Source: Areca catechu
Lineage: Eukaryota > Streptophyta > Magnoliopsida > Arecales > Arecaceae
Length of the DNA stretch: 64,000 nucleotides
NCBI GenBank assembly: GCA_021397845.1
Contig: CM038044.1
Location: 80,671,942 to 80,735,941 of the forward strand
Direction: 5' to 3'
In this document: positions 56,936-64,000 of the stretch, in pieces
Numbering within the stretch: position 1 is the stretch's first letter
How the letters are laid out: each line of letters begins with the position of its first letter
Translations under genes and position numbers: made by a program
Notes under the pieces: model-generated
What the model saw: the letters and a program-made list of their open reading frames with translations, nothing else
The model's database searches: none
What the model was told of the DNA's origin: nothing

Positions 56936-57168
56936 TGCTGAAACATCTTCAAATTGAAACTTTAACCTCTTCAAGTTCTTCCATATTAATTCCAAAGTCC
57001 ATATACTTGATTTTCCATTAATTTAAGGACTTTTTCAATCGAAATATAAGCATTTCTTCATTCAACATGGATGAGTAATAAGATCTAAGAAATACACTTA
57101 AAACATAATTAGTACTCATATATACTTAAACATTTTGTCAATCATCAAAATCAAGACCAGAGTCAACA

Positions 57169-58713
57169 ATCTCCCCCTTTTTGATGATGACAAAACCTTT
57201 AAGTATATGAATAGGGTAAGCTTAAAAAGATTAATAATAAGATAAACATGTAAGCTTAAAACAATAAGCACCAAGCTCCCCCTCAAAATATGATCCAAAA
57301 AATCTTTAAAAATATTTTTCAAAATATGCAAAAATTTTCAAATTTTTAATATTTCTTCTTACTAATTCTTCCCTTTAGATAAAAATATTTTGCATTCTTC
57401 TTCCCTTTTTGCACTTTCTTTCATTTCTCAAATGATTTTTCATGTTTGTCCAATCTTCTCCTTTTCATACTTAACAATTTTCTCCCCCTTTTTGACATCA
57501 TGAAAAAGGGTGAAAGGCAATACAAAGTGGGAATGAAGTCAGAAAGAATAGCAAGTAGGTCATCAAAATCAATACATTAAATCAAATTATTATGATATCA
57601 ATTGAATATGATACAAATTGAATAAGATACCACAGAATGTAAGCACATGGAAGAAATGATTTAATGTATATTATCCATTCGCCTTACTTGTTCATGGGAT
57701 AAGGTCACAGCGGCACCCCTACACATCATAAGAGAGCCCATTGAATGGGAAAAGAGGGTCTTTATGCCCTACTTATCTACTATGACCGGACGGCCATGGT
57801 GACTAACACAATCCGAAGCGGTTACTAGGAATTCTTTTAAAAATAATTTTGCTACCAATAGAATATGATACCATTTGAATGTACCTCCCCTCAAAGAATT
57901 AGATTTGAAAACAAGAAGAAGTAGTATCAGATCAATATAAGCGAAGCATGATATCCACAAGATATGCAAAGCATCAAATATGATAACAAATCTTTGGATG
58001 CTCTCCCTGAATGTTATTCCTCCTTTAAAAATATGCATTTATTTCAGGAATAAAACATGAAAGCTTATGCATCAAGATTTGAAATTTTTCAAGATATTCA
58101 TGATTTTCAAAATACAAAGTATTTATATCACTTAAAAACTTTTAGCATGATTTCAAATTCATTTTAAGATAATTTGATATCCATACAAATGCTAGAAGTA
58201 ATATGATATCAAGTCTAGCTACTAGAGCAAGGGTTTGTTAATATGCATACATTTTTCTTAAATGTATCCCTTAACTACCAGTTATATACTTGATTCAAAT
58301 CAATTTCTAACTTAAGCATAGATGCCAACAATGAAAGCACATAAATCGTAACATTTCACTTGAAATAATTCAGAAACTATATTAATCAAAATCAAGTTAA
58401 GATCTAATAATCACAAGTTTGACCATGAGAGCTTGAAATCCATCAACATCAAAATAGTCATAATCACAACAAATGATTATTAGTCTAAGCTTGATTCTAA
58501 TCAATCAATTAAAATATTTTTCAAATCAATATGCATCTTTAAAAGTATTGTTCATGAAATACATTAATCAAAATCAAGTGAAGGTCTTACATTCATAAAT
58601 TTAATCATGATAGCATGAAATTCATCAACACCATAAAGTTCATGTTCATAGCCAATGATGATAAGTCCAAACTTGATTCTAATTAACTATTTAAAATAAA
58701 TTTTCAAAGTAAT
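57169..58713 (-). mobile_element. SIRE-A 3' internal fragment
   Basis: Non-coding. Next to the LTR the minus strand has the purine tract AAAAAGGGGGAGAT; further tracts lie near 57275 and 57482. A block at 57665-57835 resembles the leaders of the two copia elements. The rest is AT-rich. No ORF of note. SIRE-B begins at 58714, so the remainder of SIRE-A should lie beyond the window. Confidence 0.7.
57665..57835 (-). repeat. Leader-like block shared with copia elements
   Basis: Minus-strand similarity to 40840-40990 and to 31605-31740: matches include TATGACCGGACG.CCATGG, CCCATTGAATGGG and CCCCTACACATCATA. It lies in a Sirevirus 3' tail, whereas the other copies are in copia leaders. Confidence 0.75.
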
Positions 58714-60186
58714 TGTTGCCCAGAAATGGAGCCCAAGAGGGGGGGGGTGAATTGGGTCTTTTAAAAATTTAACACAATAAAATGAAGGTCTAGTGGCGCT
58801 TGTGAGCAATGATAAATTAGATGCAAGATGATAGCAATTAATTAAAGAATACGAGAGGAAAAGAGCAATCACACACAAACACAAAGTTTATAGTGGTTCG
58901 GTGCAAACCTAGCACCTACATCCACTCCCCAAGCCACCCTTGGGAATTCCACTATAATCCACACCATATTACAGTTGGCTTGTTTTTCACAAGGCTCACA
59001 AGTCAAAACCTAAGTTGGTTTTGTCACCTAGGCTCAACAACAAACCAAAATTCTTGTTTTATCTTCGGGCTCACAAGTTAACCCTAGTTGGTTTTAACAC
59101 TTTGGCTCACCAACAAACCACAATAACCTTCTTTCAAGACACCCTTGAAAGCAAGGTCAAAGCACAATTAAAACAGATATGAAATTTAAAAACTACAACA
59201 AACTCTCTTCAAGAGTAGATTGGAATCTTTGAAGCCCAAAAGAATGCTTTGACTTCACTCTTCTTCAAGTTGCCTCTTTTTTGAATGTAGAAGGTTGAGC
59301 TAGTAGGCTTTTCAGTGGAATCAAGCTAGAAGAGGCTTTTGATTTGAAGTTTGGAGAGAATATTGGCTTTTTGGCTTTTGAGTAGACTTGAATGCTCTTG
59401 AATAGACTTCTCTCTTGCTTTCTCTTCTTTTTCTTCACTTCTCTTCTTTTAAAATGAGGTTGGTGGATATTAAATACACCAAAAACTTTATAAAAATGGT
59501 TTGTGACCGTTGGAGCATTGGAAATAGCCGTTTGGAGCTTGAAAACCAATTTCTGCAAGCCAGAAAAATAGATCCGTTAGAGTTGTCGGCTGCAAGTGTC
59601 GACACTTGGCTGTCAGGTGTCGATACTTGGCTGTCAAGTATCGACACTTGATTTCTGGGAGTCGACACTTGAACATTCAAGTGTCGACACTTGATGCACA
59701 GGTGTCTACACTTGACACAAAAATCCTTGAAACAACAAAGTTCTGTATTTTCAAAAATCTCAGACCTTGAGTCGACACTTGGAACCTAAGTGTCGACACT
59801 TGGTGTCGACACTTGAATATAGGTGTCGACACTTGGCATGCCAAGGATTTTTGTCCGTACCAAATGCTGAAGTATCGACACTTGACTGTCTAGGTGTCGA
59901 CACTTGAGACTGAAAACATCCAGATTCAAGTGTAAATGCCTCGAAAACAAAAATAAAATTCATGAATATATTAAAACATAATAGTTAAACAATTATAAGC
60001 CCTTTTTCAATGAAGTGGATGCCCGGATATGTGAAAATTGCTCCGTGCCATTGCGTGCCATACACCATAAGTTTTTGGAATTTTGAGGTGCTTTCTTCCT
60101 AAAAACTCATAACTTGAAATCAACGTTAGAATACAATATGCACTCAATGTTTTGTTATTCATCAAAATCACTGGGTGGAGCCAACA
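58714..60186 (-). mobile_element. SIRE-B 3' LTR
   Basis: Starts TGTTGCCCAG, ends GGAGCCAACA. Contains the GAGCCCAAGAGGGGGGGGG block, CACCTACATCCACTCCCCAAG, GGCTCACAAG repeats and the best palindrome array in the window. Preceded by GTAAT, its possible left target duplication. Confidence 0.9.
59592..59920. repeat. GTGTCGACAC palindrome array in SIRE-B LTR
   Basis: About twelve copies. Many fit CAAGTGTCGACACTTG, a perfect 16-bp palindrome. Spacing is about 20-30 bp within three groups. Confidence 0.93.
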
Positions 60187-60812
60187 ATCTCTCCCTTTTT
60201 GATGATGACAAAACCTTGAGAAAAAGAGACAATATAGTTCAAACTTTAACCATTTAATTTATAAATATGAATTTTAGTCACAATAGAGGCAACAACATTA
60301 TAGATAGGAGGAAACAATCTCCCCCTTAATTAGATACTTCTTATTAAGGTAAACTTCAAAGATTCTTGCAAGGTGAAATCAATATAATCAATATAATACA
60401 CCTTTTTCTCAATAAAATCAAAATCAATACTTGTTCTACAAATCAATACTTGTTCTCCATAAAATCAAAATCATTACTTATTCTCCCCCTTTTTGTCAAT
60501 CATAAGAAAAGGGAATAACCTCCCCCTCACAATGAGCATGGATGCAAAAAGTGAGTAGAGAAACAAATATCAGAGCTGAAATTATGCTAATATCAAAGAG
60601 TATCAGAGTTAAAATATACAATTATAAAGAGTATCAGAGCCAAAGAATAATAAACTGAAGCACAAAATTTTCAAGATAACAGAGTACTGAACAAAAACAC
60701 ATATATATATGAGATAAATTTTCAATACAAAAGAGCTGAAACATACGTATAACAATAGAGTCAATTAAGTATCAAACATACAAAATAAGATCTGAAACAG
60801 ACATCTGTGAGG
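60187..60812 (-). promoter_or_regulatory. SIRE-B 3' non-coding tail with repeated purine tracts
   Basis: Purine tracts on the minus strand at the LTR edge (AAAAAGGGAGAGAT), near 60322 (GGGGGAGATT), 60482 (AAAAAGGGGGAGAA) and 60512 (GAGGGGGAGG). A 'TCAATACTTGTTCT' phrase is repeated near 60430 and 60445. No gene. Confidence 0.75.
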
Positions 60813-62394
60813 CTAATCCTCATCAGATGGAACATCAAGACAGAAAGGAGCACTGATCCTAGATCTGGTGGCTAATGCCCTAGGAGGTGCTAAAGCTCTA
60901 AGACTCTTCGTACGGCCAGCAGGATCAAATGCGGGTACAACCCTAGAAGATCTAGTAGAAGGAGGTGAAAGATGATCAGCTGGCGTAATAGGATCCGGTG
61001 CGAAGTCAACCAGTGCAATAGAAGGAGCAGGTGTATTAGGAGGATCTCGACTAACCACCTCATAAGCATCGGCTCCGCCTACACTGTCGCTGTCAGTGCC
61101 CACTACCTCTGTGGCTTGGTCAACATCCTGATCACCGCCGTCAGCAAAATCAGCATGGTCGCTCTGGTGATCATCACTATCATCATCATCATCATCGTCA
61201 TCGTTAGATCGAGCAAGTGCAGGTGCTGCAGGAGGTATATATGATCTGAGCAGACTCTCAATGTGGGTAAATCCCTCCTCCAAGGATCTGCGAATCTCAG
61301 CATGCTCCGACAAAGTCTGTGCTCGTAGAAGCTCGACCTTACTACGCAGCTGAGTCACCTCACCTCTGATCTGTGAGAACTGTGCTCTGGCATGCTCCTC
61401 AAAAGATAATCCGGTAGATGGTGGTGGAGGAGCTGAAGCATCAGGAGACAGGTGCTCTGCCTGTATCGATGGTACATCTACTAGACGAAGAACTGCTGGC
61501 TTAGATGGTCCAGCCTCTGCCTCTCGAATCTCATCCTCCTCATCTGGCTCCTGGCCAGACTCTCTCCGAACCCATCGACCTGCAACCATCCTGAATCCCA
61601 TCCGGTGCAGTGACCTCTCATCATATACATCCGTGTGCAGTATCTCCTTGGGGATCTCCCCCTCCAATGATACTCCACAAGCTCTGAAAAGACGGGTCAG
61701 TGCCATGCCGTATGGCAAACAGTGTCGGCGCTGAGTGGCAGCATCATGCATCTGTGATAGCATCAAGGTGGGTATATCAATCTGTCTCCTCTCGATCAAA
61801 CTGGTCATCATCATCAGCTCTCTCTCGGTGATGAAATCAAATCTGCCAGTCTTCGGTAGAAGGATCCGTGCAGTAATATGGTGCAGCAGTCGCATCACTA
61901 AAGATAACTGGTTCGCGGTAACCACTGAGATACCACGAACATCCTCTCGCTTAAGGATGCATCTGAAAGCTGCCTCTCTATCATCAATAGAAAATGCACA
62001 GACTCCTCTCCGGGGTATCTCCCATACTCGGCTCAGCAGCTCATCAGTCAAAGAAATCTGTATACCCCTGACGGATGTCGTCCATAAAAGTCGTCGACAG
62101 TCCAGTGCACCGTAGAACTCCCTCACTAGGTGAGGATAGTATCTCTCCTGCATGGTACAGAAGGGTACTAGTCCTGCATCTGTGAGTATCTCCCTAATGC
62201 CAAAGTGGTGCCTGTCGAAACACTGTAGATCAACTCTCCTCCCTGAAGCTACAGACTTCCCTGCCATCCTCTCTGCAGGGGGAGCTCGGAGTGGCTGAAC
62301 TGCTCGACTGTGCAGGATCAAATTTGGCCTTCGACCTCCTCTCAGTACCCTGACTAGGCCTCGCCCTAACTGCAAGCCTCTTCCTAGTACCCAT
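60813..62394 (-). CDS. SIRE-B ORF3, plant transposon-protein-like, acidic tail
   Basis: The longest ORF in the window: 520 codons open from 62375, sense with pol and about 0.9 kb after its stop. Residues 37-272 form the conserved core (DRHHFGIREILTDAG, RYYPHLVREFYGAL, TTSVRGIQISL, MRLLHHITARILLPKTG, LPYGMALTRLFRACGV, LHRMG), shared with 2588-4526 and resembling the 'putative plant transposon protein' domain. Residues 321-380 look like a coiled coil; then comes a run of eight Asp (392-399), a Pro-rich part and the end PSDED. No signal peptide or membrane segment is seen, unlike an envelope. The original start is probably MGTRKR at 62394 in another frame, with one frameshift near 62290. Function unknown; the role in retrotransposition is inference. 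Confidence 0.75.
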
Positions 62395-63333
62395 TACAGC
62401 CAACTGACCAGGAAGAATGAAGAAGGGTTTAGACCAAAGGACTGGCCATAGGTTGAGATTAGAGTTCAGATAGGTTTCGAAAACCAGAATCAATAAATTT
62501 TGATCAAATGACAAATTTTTTAAGCAAAATTTGAAGGAAAAATTTTTGTTTGGTAGAGCATATTTGAATCTTTGGAAAAATAATTTTTTGTAAGGTCTAA
62601 AAATCAAAAAACCATGGGATTTGGATTTTAATCACTTAGGGTTTTAGCAAATAGGCAAAAATGTTACAAATGTATCATGAAAAACCTTTCTAAGTCATCA
62701 ATAAATGGATTTAGTACGTTTAAATTAGATGAAAACCCAATTTATTTTGTCCAAAATTGATGAAACAGTGATTTTTGTGAAAAAGGATTGAAAAACGCCC
62801 AAAAGATGAGGGAAATCCGAGAAAAACAAATCTAAAACATGATTCCCTCAAATGGAGTTTTAGAAATTCATTAAAACACGCAAAAATCCGGTTAGATTCA
62901 AGAAAAATATTCGGAAAACCTAAAACACGATCGTTTGGTTCGAAAACAACAAAATTAAAAACATAGAAAAATAAAACGAAATTAGAAAAGGGAGAAATAC
63001 CTGATTTGTGAAGGATTGAGGGGTGAAAGGATGGATTTGGATAGGGGGGACCACTGTTCCAAGAAATCAGGAGGGAAGAAATTTTCAAAAAATCACCGTT
63101 CGGTCCGAATAAAAACAGTTTAGATTTGCAAGTGTCGACACTTCGGATTTGTCAAGTGTCGACACTTGGTCAGGTGTCGACACTTGACACTTTCCAAGTG
63201 TCGACAATTGGCCAAAAATTCGAGAAAATCTGGAAAAAAAAAAAAAAAAGGAAAAATTTTGACAAATTTTTGGGGTTTTTAAACAATAGGTTTTGAACTT
63301 TAGGATTTAGGTGAAGATGATACTAAGAGAGTT
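62395..63333. other. SIRE-B pol-ORF3 spacer
   Basis: Non-coding, AT-rich. It contains a palindrome cluster at 63128-63211, close to the pol end. Short ORFs on the minus strand (e.g. 62720-63088) have no recognisable domain. Confidence 0.75.
63128..63211. repeat. CAAGTGTCGACACTTG cluster in pol-ORF3 spacer
   Basis: Four palindromes in 84 bp (from about 63128, 63153, 63172 and 63195), three with the perfect core GTGTCGACAC and one GTGTCGACAA. Same motif as the LTR arrays but outside any LTR, about 730 bp upstream of ORF3. Confidence 0.93.
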
Positions 63334-64000
63334 CTAGGAGAATGGATCAATGACACCTAACTCTCTTCTAATCAGACAGAACCTATCCTCACTCAAAGGC
63401 TTTGTAAACACATCAGCTAACTGATCATTAGAACAAACAAAATCAAGAATTACATTAGAGTTTTGTACATGATCTCTTATGAAATGATGTCTTATTTCAA
63501 TGTGTTTACATCTTGAATGTTGCACAGGATTTTTAGATAGGTTGATTGCACTAGTATTGTCACCTCTTATGGGTGTCTTAGTTAGTTTATTGCCAAAATC
63601 TTCGAGTTGTTGTTAGATCCAGAGGATTTGAGCACAACAGCTTCCAGCTGCTATATATTCGGCTTTCGCCGTAGATAGAGCAACTGAGTTCTGTTTCTTG
63701 CTACTCTAGGAGATCAAATTTACTCCAAGAAACTGACTGGTTCCACTAGTACTTTTACGATCAAGTTTACACCCAGAAAAAACAGCATCAGAATAAGTAA
63801 TTAAATCAAATGAAGAATCTCTAGAGTACCATAAACCAATTTCAATTGAGCCAGATAGATATCTAAGTATGCGTTTAACAGCCAAAAGATGAGACTCTTT
63901 AGGATTGGACTGATATCTAGCACACATACAGACACTAAACATGATATCTGGCCTACTGGCAGTAAGATATAACAATGAACCAATCAAGCCACGATATAAT
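63334..64000 (-). pseudogene. SIRE-B pol end (RT tail and RNase H), partial
   Basis: Runs off the right edge. One frame from the edge to the stop at 63334: MIGSLLYLTASRPDIMFSVC, CARYQSNPKESHL, YSDAVFSGCKLDRKSTSG, then a stop at a former Trp (NLIS-stop-SSKKQN), AEYIAAGSCCAQ, another stop, and RNase H hallmarks DNTSAINLSKNP, HSRCKHIEIRHHFIRDHV and QLADVFTKPLSED. It ends GVIDPFS. Closely related to 4966-5694 of SIRE-1. Only two stops break this part, so SIRE-B is less decayed. Confidence 0.9.

Larger units (their letters stand above)
55796..57168 (-). mobile_element. SIRE-A 3' LTR
   Basis: Starts TGTAGGCTCAGG, contains AACCCAAGAGGGGGGGTGAA and CACCTACATCCACTCCCCAAG, repeated GGCTCACCAA..TTGGTTT phrases at 56060-56310, a TATA box (minus CTATATAAA, 56570-56578) and a palindrome array. 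Ends AGAGTCAACA. Its purine tract follows. Confidence 0.88.

Noticed and set aside
59592..59920. CRISPR-like array of regularly spaced palindromes
   Set aside because: Units vary, spacers are similar to each other, no cas genes, and the array lies in a plant retrotransposon LTR.
60813..62394. ORF3 as an ordinary host gene
   Set aside because: Same strand and place between pol and 3' LTR in two elements, so it belongs to the retrotransposon.
1..64000. DNA transposons (Helitron, CACTA, MULE) or LINE/SINE
   Set aside because: No transposase, Rep/helicase or LINE RT motif, no CACTA ends and no SINE A/B boxes with poly(A) tail were noticed by eye; small MITEs could be missed.

Overview
The window is repeat-rich nuclear DNA from a flowering plant, almost certainly heterochromatic. 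I recognise no host gene, rRNA or tRNA gene. Nearly every base can be assigned to LTR retrotransposons of four kinds nested in one another. The plant origin follows from Sirevirus-type Ty1/copia elements (LTRs starting TGTTG, ending CAACA in one orientation), chromodomain-bearing Ty3/gypsy derivatives, and initiator-tRNA-Met primer sites (TGGTATCAGAGC). The species cannot be told from this.

Layout, left to right. (1) 1-1203: end of a chromovirus-type LTR (family C, plus orientation) sitting in the 3' LTR of Sirevirus SIRE-1. (2) 1204-22395: SIRE-1, minus strand, with decayed gag, pol and an extra downstream ORF (ORF3). Its 5' LTR is split by chromovirus array A (10332-21356), a tandem LTR-internal-LTR-internal-LTR array flanked by one target duplication, ATAAC. 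(3) 22397-35202: a non-autonomous plus-strand LTR element (E) with no recognisable coding capacity. Its right LTR holds a complete minus-strand copia element, copia-M (24592-34617, duplication CATTC). (4) 35204-35828: a GC-rich minisatellite of alternating 57/49-bp units, then a purine tract. (5) 35829-55795: copia LTR P1 directly followed by plus-strand copia-P2 (5' LTR 38142-40558). P2 is interrupted in gag by element C (duplication GCTAT), in pol by chromovirus derivative B (duplication AAAAA), and again by LTR D. It lost its RT core, RNase H and part of its 3' LTR. (6) 55796-58713: LTR and 3' internal end of a second Sirevirus (SIRE-A). (7) 58714-64000: 3' LTR, ORF3 and the end of pol of a third Sirevirus (SIRE-B), running off the right edge.

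How parts work together. In each complete element one LTR carries the promoter, the initiator-Met site primes minus-strand DNA next to the 5' LTR, and a purine tract next to the 3' LTR primes plus-strand DNA. Gag would package RNA, and protease, integrase, RT and RNase H would copy and insert it. No element here has an intact gag-pol. Families A and B lack protease, RT, RNase H and the integrase core altogether, keeping only a Gag with a long acidic tail plus the integrase C-terminus/chromodomain, so they would need enzymes in trans.

Most interesting: ORF3 of the Sireviruses (about 520 codons, resembling the plant 'putative plant transposon protein' domain, with coiled coil and acidic tail); palindrome arrays (CAAGTGTCGACACTTG) shared by the Sirevirus LTRs and the pol-ORF3 spacer; the pol-less architecture shared by A and B; the tandem array; element C, with one LTR reduced to 11 bp; and leader palindromes in the copia elements. 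Positions were read by eye; no alignment or database search was run.
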